NCBI RefSeq assembly: GCF_019091455.1
Contig: NZ_JAGXJN010000031.1
Location: 45,769 to 109,768, forward strand
Reading direction: 5' to 3'
Source: Chitinophaga sp. GbtcB8
Lineage (GTDB): Bacteria; Bacteroidota; Bacteroidia; Chitinophagales; Chitinophagaceae
DNA length: 64,000 bases
The notes beneath the pieces were generated by a model, which saw only the letters and a program-made list of their open reading frames with translations, was not told the origin of the DNA and made no database searches. Positions 37,470-45,984 of the stretch are shown piece after piece (within the stretch, counting starts at the first letter, position 1; each line of letters begins with the position of its first letter). The translations under genes and the position numbers were made by a program.

Positions 37470-37787
37470 TGTTCAAAAACCCCATCACAAAAAAGAAAAC
37501 CGGTAACAGCTCCACGTTTATAGCTGTAATTTCAGCTGGACTCCAAATATAATTGATAACCGGGAATTATAAGAGAGGCAGAAAAACTAAGCCGCACAAA
37601 AGATACGGATAAACGAGTGAACAATTGAAAGGTGGCTCTCAATTGCAATCGTTGTGGATTTGCATTCATGATTCGTTTTTTTAAACGTGGAAGCGACCTG
37701 GTTTACTTCAATCTGAAGCTAATATAATAGTTATTCTATCGATTGAAAATTTTTATCTTCGTTTCTTTATGAACCCAATGAACAACT
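37470..37787. promoter_or_regulatory. Divergent promoter region between the HTCS and aldo/keto reductase genes
   Basis: These 318 AT-rich bases hold no plausible gene. On the plus strand TATCTTCG at 37754-37761 is one base from the -7 consensus TAnnTTTG and lies about 26 bases before the reductase start, so it is a candidate promoter; a clear -33 box is not seen. I see no convincing minus-strand promoter for the HTCS gene and no copy of the CCCCC direct repeat, so the HTCS may not regulate itself through that motif. Confidence 0.35.
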
Positions 37788-38843
37788 ATGTCTAAAGCAG
37801 ATTGGAATTTACCTCCCCATTCACCGATCCCCTTTCATTTCCCCCAAATAATTTGCGGTACAAGCAGTCTGGGAAATTTGTACGAAGAACTTTCTTTTCC
37901 TGATAAACTGAATCTGGTTAAAACCTACCTGGAATGTTATCCCTCAGGAGGTATTTTCGATTCTGCCGGCAAATATGGAGCAGGACTTTCTCTCGAAGTA
38001 CTTGCCAGCTCATTGATGCATTTGGATGTTGACCCGGGCAATATTTTAATCAGCAATAAACTGGGATGGCTCCGGACACCATTAAAAGAGAAGGAGCCAA
38101 CGTTTGAGAAAGGTGTATGGAAAAATCTGCAAAACGATGCCGTACAAAAGATCAGCTATGAAGGCATTTTTGAATGTTATGAACAGGGCAACCAGTTGTT
38201 GGGCCCCTACCGCCCCCAGCTTGTTTCTGTTCATGATCCGGACGAATACCTGGCTGCTGCCGGCAGTGAAAAAGAAAAAGAAGACAGGTTCCAGGACATC
38301 CTGGCGGCCTACAGGGCATTGCAGGAACTTAAATCAGAAAGAAAGGTGTCCCATATAGGCGTTGGTTCAAAAGACTGGCGAATTATTCAAAGGATTTCCA
38401 GGGAGATCGGATTGGATTGGGTTATGCTTGCCAATTCGCTTACCATCTATGAACATCCGGCTGAATTACTGGAATTTGTTAAGGAATTAAATCAGCGGAA
38501 CATAAACATCATCAACTCGGCTGTTTTCAATGGCGGATTTCTTGTAGGGAGTAATTATTTCAACTACCGCCCGATAAATGAATCAGACCCCAAGGATAAA
38601 AAGCTACTTGAGTGGAGAAGCAGTTTTTTTGCGCTTTGCAACCGGTTCGGTTTAACGCCATCACATGCATGTATACAGTTTGGCATCAGTATTCCAGGAA
38701 TTGGCTCACTCGCATTAAACAGTACATCGGCCAGCCGCATAAAACAGAATATGGAAATGATCTCTGCAGAGATCCCTGCTGCATTTTGGACGGCAATGAA
38801 AGACAGGAAGCTTATCGCGTTGGATTATCCATATCTCGGCTGA
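37788..38843 (+). CDS. Aldo/keto reductase, sugar 1-dehydrogenase type
   Basis: A 351-residue cytoplasmic oxidoreductase. The catalytic tetrad of the aldo/keto reductase superfamily can be read as Asp58 and Tyr63 (FDSAGKYGAG), Lys91 (ISNKLGW) and His149 (LVSVHDPDEY). The GIFDSAGKYGAG and NKLGW motifs resemble the D-threo-aldose/L-fucose 1-dehydrogenase group, which oxidises free aldoses such as L-fucose to lactones with NAD(P)+. The gene is divergent from the HTCS and convergent with the second locus. An L-fucose dehydrogenase would make sense beside a locus with a GH29 fucosidase, but no fuconate-pathway genes are in the window. Family is secure; substrate is inference. Confidence 0.82.
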   Translation: MSKADWNLPPHSPIPFHFPQIICGTSSLGNLYEELSFPDKLNLVKTYLECYPSGGIFDSAGKYGAGLSLEVLASSLMHLDVDPGNILISNKLGWLRTPLKEKEPTFEKGVWKNLQNDAVQKISYEGIFECYEQGNQLLGPYRPQLVSVHDPDEYLAAAGSEKEKEDRFQDILAAYRALQELKSERKVSHIGVGSKDWRIIQRISREIGLDWVMLANSLTIYEHPAELLEFVKELNQRNINIINSAVFNGGFLVGSNYFNYRPINESDPKDKKLLEWRSSFFALCNRFGLTPSHACIQFGISIPGIGSLALNSTSASRIKQNMEMISAEIPAAFWTAMKDRKLIALDYPYLG

Positions 38844-38871
38844 TGCCGTTTACTTCGGGTGAATTGGCCCG

Positions 38872-40266
38872 TTATTTCGTATCTACCTCCCAGTTATCCG
38901 TACGGAAGGGCGCAAGGGGCAGCCCTTCACGGCTGAAGACGTTGCCCATTGCTGCATCCCTGAAGCCATAACGCACGGCTACAGGAGCTTTCACCATTTT
39001 GCTCCATACCGTCACCGTACGCTGGTGTATCACTGCTTCCGCCGGATAGAATATTTTATCGTCACCGGCAATCATCCATTCTGTGGCGGTTGCTCCTTTT
39101 ATTACCAATCCTTTATCTGCATGATTGAAAGTTATGATGGCCTTGTTTCCCCGGATCCGCATGTTACTAAAAACCGGACTTTGAAAGGGGATGCCCTGCC
39201 GGTGATAAGTGTCTGCCAGCGCAAAATTGGCTAAACGGAGCCCCACATCATGTTTGTTTGCGGGGTGAACATCGTTGGTGTCGGCCACCAGGTCTGTGAT
39301 CACCACCATGCCGGTTTTATGATGCACTGCGCTTTGCAGCTGCGCTTCCTGCAACAGGGCGCCGGTGTTTTTTACCTGGTACCTGAAAGGGGCGATCTGC
39401 ACAAAATAAAAAGGAAAGTCTCTTTTCCAGGCCATTCGCCAACTGTCTATCATGGCCGTGAATAACTGTTTGTAGGTGCCTGCTGCGCCGGTATTGTTCT
39501 CTCCCTGGTACCAGATGGCGCCAGCAATGGTGTAAGGTATTACCGGCGCTATCATAGCATTAAATGCATAACCGGGCTGATAAGGGCACATACCACTGGG
39601 CGCTATTCTGGCCGCAGCCTGTTTTAGTATAGGATTGTTGTGCACAAGGCTGTCCGGAGTCCATACTTCAGCCGCGGTGCCGCCCCAGCTGGCGGCGATC
39701 AGGCCAACGGGAACATTAAGCTCCCTGCTTAAACGTTTGCCGAAAAAATACGCTACGGCGCTAAATGCCTGCAGCGTAATACTGTCGCAGGCCGCCCACT
39801 GTCCGGCACAATCATCCTGCGGGTACGGGGCGGTTGTTTTGGGGATATGAAAGAAACGGATATTGTTGAGGTGAGCGGAAGACAGTTCTGCTTTTACATC
39901 CTGCAAGCCCTTTTCTGCACTCATTTCCATATTACTTTGCCCGGAACAGATCCAAACTTCACCGGTCATTACATTATTCAGCACAAGGGTGTTTTTCCCT
40001 TTTATAACAATGGTATACGGACCACCTGCGGCAGGCGTTGCCACCTTCAGCTCCCAGCGCGCATCGCGGGAGCCGGTGGCCTTGTATGTTTGCTGGCCCC
40101 ATGAGGGCGCTACGGTCACTTCTTCATAAGGGTCTGCCCATCCCCAGATCTTTACACTGTCGTGCTGCTGCAATACCATGTTGCTGCTGATGATCCGGGG
40201 CAAACGGATATTACCGTAGCCGGAAAGTGCCATGCACAGCAGCGCTGTAATAACTATTCCACGCAT
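38872..40266 (-). CDS. SGNH-type sialate O-acetylesterase-like enzyme, secreted
   Basis: A 464-residue protein when started at the ATG at 40266, which gives a signal-like N-terminus (MRGIVITALLCMALSGYG) and a 10-base gap from the upstream GH172 gene. An in-frame ATG at 40314 would overlap that gene. SASA-family features: an N-terminal beta-sandwich (~20-100), the catalytic serine Ser111 in ICSGQSNMEM, the ASWGGTAAEVW and WYQGENN blocks, and an Asp332/His334 pair in TNDVHPANK. The enzyme should remove acetyl groups from sugars in the periplasm. Despite the family name, these enzymes in plant-glycan loci act on acetylated xylose, mannose or other residues. It is the last gene of the LacI-linked operon, suggesting that the substrate is acetylated. 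Confidence 0.85.
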   Translation of the reverse strand: MRGIVITALLCMALSGYGNIRLPRIISSNMVLQQHDSVKIWGWADPYEEVTVAPSWGQQTYKATGSRDARWELKVATPAAGGPYTIVIKGKNTLVLNNVMTGEVWICSGQSNMEMSAEKGLQDVKAELSSAHLNNIRFFHIPKTTAPYPQDDCAGQWAACDSITLQAFSAVAYFFGKRLSRELNVPVGLIAASWGGTAAEVWTPDSLVHNNPILKQAAARIAPSGMCPYQPGYAFNAMIAPVIPYTIAGAIWYQGENNTGAAGTYKQLFTAMIDSWRMAWKRDFPFYFVQIAPFRYQVKNTGALLQEAQLQSAVHHKTGMVVITDLVADTNDVHPANKHDVGLRLANFALADTYHRQGIPFQSPVFSNMRIRGNKAIITFNHADKGLVIKGATATEWMIAGDDKIFYPAEAVIHQRTVTVWSKMVKAPVAVRYGFRDAAMGNVFSREGLPLAPFRTDNWEVDTK

Positions 40267-40276
40267 ATTCCTGTAT

Positions 40277-42487
40277 TCATTTAAAAGCCGGAAGAATGTA
40301 ACTGTAAACGTCATATTTCAATTCGCTCCACACACTCTGGCGGGGGAACGGATGACCGGGATATAATTCCTGCGCGTTGGGTATGAAGGTGATCCTTACC
40401 CTGATAACATCGCGGCCTTTTGTAAGCGCGGCAGGAATAAGGAACTCATCGTCCCGGAAACGGCGGTTGGATGTTTCCACCTTGTATTGCCGCGGCGATA
40501 GTTCGCCGGGCGGCCTGGATATCACATAGGTATTGGCGCCTGCCAGGTACCATGTACCGGCCTTCTGCCAGTCGTTTGATCCTGCTGCTGCGACAAATAC
40601 TTCCGCTGTCTGGTTAGGATAAGCATAATCCAGCGTTCTGCGTAACAGTGCACCCATATTGTCTTTGCGGAGGCGCAGGGTGAACGCTGAGGTACCGGTG
40701 GTAGTGCGGCCGTCTTCCACATGCGCGGGATAGATCTCCTTTCCTATCAGCTCCTTATAACCCGGCCTGTTTTGCAGGTCATAACCCCAGGCATGAGCGG
40801 GATAGGTATCAGGGCCCCATTCATATCTTGAACGGATGGTGTTCACTGCTGAGGCTTGCGGTGAATGATAGTTATGCTGCTGTTCATCGGCCGGCTGGCC
40901 AATATCCAGGGAATCGGTTTTAACCAGTGAGGGGGCGGGCAGGCCGTACCAGTAGCAGACCGTTTCATAATGTTCCTGCGCTACATTTTCGTTATGCTCA
41001 AAGCGGATCATGGCGCGCTTGCCAAATGGCATCAGATCGGCCAGCAAAAAGCGGTAGGCGGATTGAATGAGGTCTTTGTCATTGACGGCCTTTTTCTTTT
41101 CCGTGGCCCCACAAGGGTGCCCGGCAAGCGGAAGCGTCATGTTCTCTCCTCCCCAGTAATCACCTCCCCCAGCCCATTCTTCAGTGCCTGTTCCATATGC
41201 CTGCGGTGTACGGCTGTCATCAAAAAAGAAACGCGGGTCGCCTTCCAGCGTGCTCAGGTTGGCGTTGTGAGAGAATATAAAAGATGTGCCCAGGAAACTG
41301 CCAGACCATTCCTGGTGGCCTTCTGCGCCTTGTGTATCCAGCCAGGTCATGTCCTGCCCCAGCTCAGGTTTCGGAAAGTCGCGGTAAGTGGCATGAAAAT
41401 AAGTGCTCCTGCCCGCAGGTATCTTAGACCGTTCATAACGGAGCTCATAGCTGATCTCTGCAGTATCCGGCTGTATACCTGTAAGCTCGAACCTGGCTGT
41501 TTTAAAGAAAGGCATGGGATAATAACAGGCCAGCTGCAGCTTATTGTTCGTATAGTCGTAACTGATATTGACGGGCAGGCCTTTTACGAGATACCTTTTC
41601 CGCTCACGGTTGTAGAAAGTGCCTGCGCCAAAGAACAGGCACAAAGGAGCGTCGATGGAAGGCTGCGCTGCATCGTCCCAGGTTATGCGCAGCCGCACAC
41701 GCTCCAGCGCCTCTGTTTTTTCCAGCGGCAGGGTAAGTTTTAAAGCTCTCAGGGAAGAGGATGCGGATGTAATGCTGGCCAGCAATACGGTTGGTTTGTC
41801 CAGCTTTACGCGGCCCTGTACTTTTTTAATGTTTTGCGGCGCAATATCAGTGCCTGCGCGGTTCAGCAGGTCTGTTATATCACGGTCAGGCATTTGGCCA
41901 ATATTCCAGCTGCGCAATGGTTTGGAGAGCGCATCTTTATTGGCATACAGATGATAGATGTAATAGCCGGTACCGTAAAACGTTCTGGAGTAGGCGATCC
42001 GCAGCGAATCGCGAAAGGTTATTGGAACCCAGATCAGGTTAGCGCCTTTGGTGGTACCCCAGGTCCAGGCCAGGGGCTCGGGGAAAGAAGCAGCGGGAAT
42101 AAACGCAGTGCTTTTGAACTTTTTCACGGCATCCACCGGGTTAGCAGTAGCGGTTTCAGATACGATGTTATCCTTCCCATCCACCATAAAATGCCAGGGG
42201 CTGCCGTGCCAGTGATTGGCCCGGAAAAAATACAGCACGCCGGCGCCTTTTACATCCAGCGTCACGTTTTCATCTTCTTTATTCATAAAAAGAAAATTCG
42301 AAGCATCGTATCCGCCGCCGGTGCGGGCATAGGTGCTGCGCATATATGCGCGTACGCCAATGCGCTGCTGCGGCAAGTTTTCCCATGAACGGCAAGCATC
42401 GTAGCCGGTGGGGACTTTGCGCTGCTGTGCATGCGCATACAGCGGTACAAAAAACAGCAGCAGTAATAAATTCCGGAGTGCGGTCAT
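40277..42487 (-). CDS. GH172/DUF2961 family protein, long form (GH172-a)
   Basis: A 736-residue secreted protein (signal to about AHAQ, residue 21). Residues ~30-445 carry the DUF2961/GH172 fold: KGAGVLYFFRANHWHG, the WDDAAQPSIDAPLCLFFG block and the conserved YGTGTEEWAGGGDYWGG motif. An extra ~250-residue C-terminal beta domain (~470-736) has no counterpart in the two other GH172 proteins of this operon. Characterised GH172 enzymes act on alpha-D-fructofuranosides and alpha-D-arabinofuranosides. It lies 26 bases after the GH32/43-like gene. Here GTGTED has become GTGTEE, still acidic. The aromatic-rich extension may bind sugar. Activity not predictable beyond furanosidase-like. Confidence 0.82.
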   Translation of the reverse strand: MTALRNLLLLLFFVPLYAHAQQRKVPTGYDACRSWENLPQQRIGVRAYMRSTYARTGGGYDASNFLFMNKEDENVTLDVKGAGVLYFFRANHWHGSPWHFMVDGKDNIVSETATANPVDAVKKFKSTAFIPAASFPEPLAWTWGTTKGANLIWVPITFRDSLRIAYSRTFYGTGYYIYHLYANKDALSKPLRSWNIGQMPDRDITDLLNRAGTDIAPQNIKKVQGRVKLDKPTVLLASITSASSSLRALKLTLPLEKTEALERVRLRITWDDAAQPSIDAPLCLFFGAGTFYNRERKRYLVKGLPVNISYDYTNNKLQLACYYPMPFFKTARFELTGIQPDTAEISYELRYERSKIPAGRSTYFHATYRDFPKPELGQDMTWLDTQGAEGHQEWSGSFLGTSFIFSHNANLSTLEGDPRFFFDDSRTPQAYGTGTEEWAGGGDYWGGENMTLPLAGHPCGATEKKKAVNDKDLIQSAYRFLLADLMPFGKRAMIRFEHNENVAQEHYETVCYWYGLPAPSLVKTDSLDIGQPADEQQHNYHSPQASAVNTIRSRYEWGPDTYPAHAWGYDLQNRPGYKELIGKEIYPAHVEDGRTTTGTSAFTLRLRKDNMGALLRRTLDYAYPNQTAEVFVAAAGSNDWQKAGTWYLAGANTYVISRPPGELSPRQYKVETSNRRFRDDEFLIPAALTKGRDVIRVRITFIPNAQELYPGHPFPRQSVWSELKYDVYSYILPAFK

Positions 42488-42513
42488 ATAATTGCCGGTT
42501 TTGAGCGTTTATA

Positions 42514-43473
42514 TCAGTTAGCTTTTTTCCATTTTAAGGGGGCGAGATAAAGCCCCTTTTTATCCCATCCTGTATTTGAAATGAACCAGCCTTCTTTTTT
42601 ATCGTAGATCACTTCAGCCGCGTGCACGGGTAAGGTGCATACCAGGTTCTCTACCGGGAAATTTTCAGGGTCTTTGGACCAGTACACGGCCGTGAGGTTA
42701 TAAGTTGTCATGGCCTTGCAGATGAAAAGGTAGAACAGGCCCTTATGCCGTACTACAAAAGGGCTCTCCGCATCTCCCCCCCAATAGATCTTGTACGGCT
42801 GTATATGGGCTATGTGCGGGCCGCTCCAGTGCAGCAGGTCAGGGCCGGTGCGCACAGCTACGGCAGAACGGAGGTCCGTTTCCGTTAGTACCCTGGTATA
42901 ATAGTAATAGTATTTGTTTTTGTATTTCATGACGTAAGAATCCCGGGCATGCCCGGGATCACTGAAAAGCGGGTTCCGGTCGTGCCGCGTCCAGTTAAAA
43001 AGATCTTTGCCGGCAGCCAGGCGCAGCTGCCCCCAGGATGCATACTCCGGTGCATTATGCTGCATATTGCCGGTGTTGTAAAACAGGTAATATGTTCCCT
43101 TTTCCCGTAAGGCATACGGCGCCCACAATACGCGCTCCACGCCGGGTTCCGCCGTCATGGCATAACCATGGTCTTCCCATTTGGCCTGTTTAATGGAGGA
43201 GGCGGATATATGGAAAAGCCGCTTCTCATCCCAGGGTTTTACAGGCAGGTGGTGAATGATGCCATAGGCATGCCAGGTACCGTTGCGGCCTTTGATAAAT
43301 GTATGGTCATTGGTGTACCAGGCGCTGTCGCCCTCCTTCCGCGTATCGTTAGGATTAAAGATGTGCACAAAGGGGCCGCTTATTTCCGGGATGAGATAAC
43401 CCGTGTTTTGACCATAAATGCAGTGAAAGGCGGAAAGCATGCCTGCCAGTAAAAAAATGAGCTTGATTTTCAT
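42514..43473 (-). CDS. Five-bladed propeller glycosidase of the GH32/GH43/GH68 superfamily, secreted
   Basis: A 319-residue protein with a signal peptide (cleavage near IYGQ, residue 22). The rest reads as a five-bladed beta-propeller. The three acidic residues of this superfamily can be placed: Asp56 in WYTNDHTFIKGRNGTWH, Asp178 in HARDSYVMKYKNKYYYYY and Glu236 in WGGDAESPFVV. The ND, RD and E pattern recalls GH32 more than classical GH43, but no family-specific motif (such as WMNDPNG) is seen. It overlaps the HisD-like gene by 4 bases (ATGA), implying coupled translation. With three GH172 furanosidase-like proteins, a fructofuranoside or arabinofuranoside substrate is plausible. The exact family is unclear and may be unassigned. 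Confidence 0.7.
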   Translation of the reverse strand: MKIKLIFLLAGMLSAFHCIYGQNTGYLIPEISGPFVHIFNPNDTRKEGDSAWYTNDHTFIKGRNGTWHAYGIIHHLPVKPWDEKRLFHISASSIKQAKWEDHGYAMTAEPGVERVLWAPYALREKGTYYLFYNTGNMQHNAPEYASWGQLRLAAGKDLFNWTRHDRNPLFSDPGHARDSYVMKYKNKYYYYYTRVLTETDLRSAVAVRTGPDLLHWSGPHIAHIQPYKIYWGGDAESPFVVRHKGLFYLFICKAMTTYNLTAVYWSKDPENFPVENLVCTLPVHAAEVIYDKKEGWFISNTGWDKKGLYLAPLKWKKAN

Positions 43474-44771
43474 ACGATAGATTTGTGCGGTGAGGAATAC
43501 CGCTTCACGCGTAATGCGGCTTGTTCCTTATGTCCGGCAAAACCTTCCAGCTCACAGAGGCGCATGGCGTATTCGCCGATCATAACACTTGCTTCCGGCG
43601 TACAGCGCTGATAGGTGCAGTTCTTCAGGAATTTCCCTACCCATAAGCCCCCGGTATACCTGGCGGCTTTCATGGTAGGCAGCGTATGATTTGTGCCGAT
43701 CACTTTATCGCCGTATGCTACATTCGTTTCTGCACCCAGGAACAAGGCACCGTAATTGGTCATGTTGTCCAGGAAGAACTGCGGGTCTTTTGTCAGTACT
43801 TCCACATGCTCATAGGCCAGCATATCAGCCTCGCGCAGCGCTTCTTCCCGGCTGTCCACAATGATCACTGATCCGCAATCGCGCCAGGCCACCCGTGCAA
43901 TATCCGCTGTAGGCAGGTACTGAAGCTGCCTTTCGATCTCCGCCAGCGTTTCATGGGCCAGCGTGACGGAAGTGGTGATAAGTGCGGCAGGTGAGGTAGG
44001 TCCGTGCTCTGCCTGTCCCAGCAGGTCGCAGGCCACCATTTCGGCATCCGCGGTTTCATCGGCGATCACCAGTATTTCCGTAGGGCCGGCAAAGAGGTCC
44101 ATACCTACACGGCCGAACAGCTGTCTTTTTGCTTCTGCTACATAGGCATTGCCCGGCCCCACGATCATATCCACCGGTGAAATGGAAGAGGTGCCGATGG
44201 CCATAGCGCACAATGCCTGCACGCCACCCAGGATATAAATTTCATCTGCCCCTGCAAAATGCATGGCGCAAACAGTGGCTTCCGGAATGTTGCCGTTGAT
44301 TGGCGGCGTACAGGCAATAACCCTTTTTACGCCGGCCACCCGTGCGGTGATAATGCTCATGTGAGCAGCTGCCACCATGGGATACCGCCCGCCGGGAATG
44401 TAACAACCCACGCTATTCACCGGGATATTCTTATGCCCCAGGAATACACCGGGCAGCGTTTCTATTTCAATATCCGAAATAGAGGCCCGCTGCTGCTCCG
44501 CAAAAAAACGGATCTGCTGCTGTGCAAAACGGATATCGTCTTTCACCTGTTGAGGCATGCGGTCAACGATCGTTTTGATCTGACTGTCCGTTAACCGGAA
44601 TGAACCGGGCTGCCAGTTGTCAAATGATGCTGCATATTTCCGCACAGCAAGGTCGCCGTTCTCTTCTACGTCGCTGATGATCTTTCCAACGGTTTTCCTG
44701 ATGTCCGCATCTGCATTCTTAATGTCGGATTCACTTTTCCCTTTTTTCAAATACCTGCTCATTGGTTTCAA
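43470..44771 (-). CDS. HisD-family NAD-dependent alcohol dehydrogenase, not in a his operon
   Basis: A 433-residue cytoplasmic protein homologous to histidinol dehydrogenase. The HisD active-site and zinc-site sequences are present: GQAEHGP (Gln and His ligands), AYEHVE (Glu-His catalytic pair), YGDKVIGTNHTLPT (Asp ligand) and ELEGFAGHKEQA (His ligand), plus the GPTEILVIAD and PGGRYP nucleotide-binding blocks. So it should be a working zinc enzyme that oxidises a primary alcohol to an acid in two NAD-dependent steps. No other histidine genes are near. HisD relatives outside his operons include the sulfopropanediol dehydrogenase HpsN. In this operon the likely substrate is an alcohol or polyol released from the imported glycan. 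Its identity is unknown. Confidence 0.85.
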   Translation of the reverse strand: MKPMSRYLKKGKSESDIKNADADIRKTVGKIISDVEENGDLAVRKYAASFDNWQPGSFRLTDSQIKTIVDRMPQQVKDDIRFAQQQIRFFAEQQRASISDIEIETLPGVFLGHKNIPVNSVGCYIPGGRYPMVAAAHMSIITARVAGVKRVIACTPPINGNIPEATVCAMHFAGADEIYILGGVQALCAMAIGTSSISPVDMIVGPGNAYVAEAKRQLFGRVGMDLFAGPTEILVIADETADAEMVACDLLGQAEHGPTSPAALITTSVTLAHETLAEIERQLQYLPTADIARVAWRDCGSVIIVDSREEALREADMLAYEHVEVLTKDPQFFLDNMTNYGALFLGAETNVAYGDKVIGTNHTLPTMKAARYTGGLWVGKFLKNCTYQRCTPEASVMIGEYAMRLCELEGFAGHKEQAALRVKRYSSPHKSIV

Positions 44772-44804
44772 TTTTTCGCCCGTAGGCCTGGTTAACTTGT
44801 ATGA

Positions 44805-45977
44805 TCAATTTCCCCATAACGTGGGGTCATTGCCTTTGCTTTTCCGCCATTCATTTCTCCACCGGTGAAAATCGCCGATGTTGATGAGGGGCTTGGGCGC
44901 CCTGGCTTCCTTGCCTGGTATGGGCGGCACGGCGGTGGCTTCACTCTGGTACCAGTAGGCTACACTGGCCAGATCCAGCGTCAGTACGTTGTTGTGGCCG
45001 TGCTCTATGGTGAATTTAAACGACTTGTTGAAGTATAGCGGGTCGGTGATGTGAAAGCGGTACAAATGTGTTCTGCCCAGCCATCCCATGTCGTTATTCA
45101 CGCGCGGGTAACCGAAGTAGGCGTGCTGAAAAATGTTCTTCGGACAGAAAGCGGTGTTAAAATAATCTTCCGTGCCTGTGCCGTGAAGCGTTGCTGAAGG
45201 GGAACCGTCAATGTAGATCATGTCGTCGCCCTCACCATACCATACCGGGGTAGGGCAATGCACATAATAGTTTACGCCTACAAAATGGCCCTTACCTTTT
45301 ATGTCGGCAAATACGTAGTTGTCCTTGCCGGTAGTGTTGTTTCCTGTTTTACCGAGAATGCCCCATTCATTTTCACCGCCATCCCCCGCGGAACCGGCCA
45401 GCTGTTTATTGTACCAGCTGTGAAAGCGTCCCGAGTTAGCGGGCAGCTTGTCCATAGCCACATAATCCACGTAATAATAAAAATTGTCGATGGGCCGGCC
45501 GGCCTGGTTCTCTATTTCTATTTTTGCGCCGTTGGCAAAAGGCATGCTGAAATAGCAGACCAGCCCCTTACCCCTGTCTGGCCCGGCAATCAGCGGCAGG
45601 GAGTTGAATTCATAGGCTTCACCCCATCCCTGCCCGAAGAAAGGGCCTATGGGCGATACTACGGAAGGTTCCGCCTTACCGTCCCAATACATCCTGATAA
45701 TAATATCATTCCGGTTCAGCGCACCCGGCTCGGGCGCCATGGTAATCCAGATATGATTGATGATGCCAGCGCCTTTCACGTCGAAGATGATCTTCTTTTC
45801 ATCTTTTTCTATGCGGAGAAAATCATCGTTGCCACCGGTCCTGTCGTAGCTGCTGACCCGTTTGGAGGTCATACCCTGTTGGATCTGCGACAGCGCGGCC
45901 AGGTCGCTGGCGGGTGTTTGCGCCTGCGCGTATATGGCGCACAGGCATATGAAAATGATTATTATTCTTGCTTGCAT
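44805..45977 (-). CDS. GH172/DUF2961 family protein (GH172-b), secreted
   Basis: A 390-residue secreted protein (signal to about IYAQAQ, residue 20). It is a compact DUF2961/GH172 protein: SSYDRTGGNDDF, KGAGIINHIWIT, MYWDGKAEPSVVSPIGPFFG and HGTGTEDYFNTAF with Glu270 in the TED triplet. These blocks match the characterised GH172 alpha-D-fructofuranosidase/arabinofuranosidase fold, a double jelly roll in which acidic residues of this region are catalytic. It lies 7 bases downstream of the toroid gene and 33 bases before the HisD-like gene. It is the shortest of the three paralogues and closest to the core domain. Confidence 0.87.
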   Translation of the reverse strand: MQARIIIIFICLCAIYAQAQTPASDLAALSQIQQGMTSKRVSSYDRTGGNDDFLRIEKDEKKIIFDVKGAGIINHIWITMAPEPGALNRNDIIIRMYWDGKAEPSVVSPIGPFFGQGWGEAYEFNSLPLIAGPDRGKGLVCYFSMPFANGAKIEIENQAGRPIDNFYYYVDYVAMDKLPANSGRFHSWYNKQLAGSAGDGGENEWGILGKTGNNTTGKDNYVFADIKGKGHFVGVNYYVHCPTPVWYGEGDDMIYIDGSPSATLHGTGTEDYFNTAFCPKNIFQHAYFGYPRVNNDMGWLGRTHLYRFHITDPLYFNKSFKFTIEHGHNNVLTLDLASVAYWYQSEATAVPPIPGKEARAPKPLINIGDFHRWRNEWRKSKGNDPTLWGN

Positions 45978-45984
45978 GTATTTT

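Noticed and set aside
40970..41743. 257-codon plus-strand frame opposite GH172-a
   Set aside because: Antisense shadow in GC-rich coding DNA; the minus strand carries the conserved GH172 motifs.
43470..44771. Biosynthetic histidinol dehydrogenase
   Set aside because: No other his genes nearby, and the gene is embedded in and overlaps genes of a glycan operon; a catabolic role fits better.
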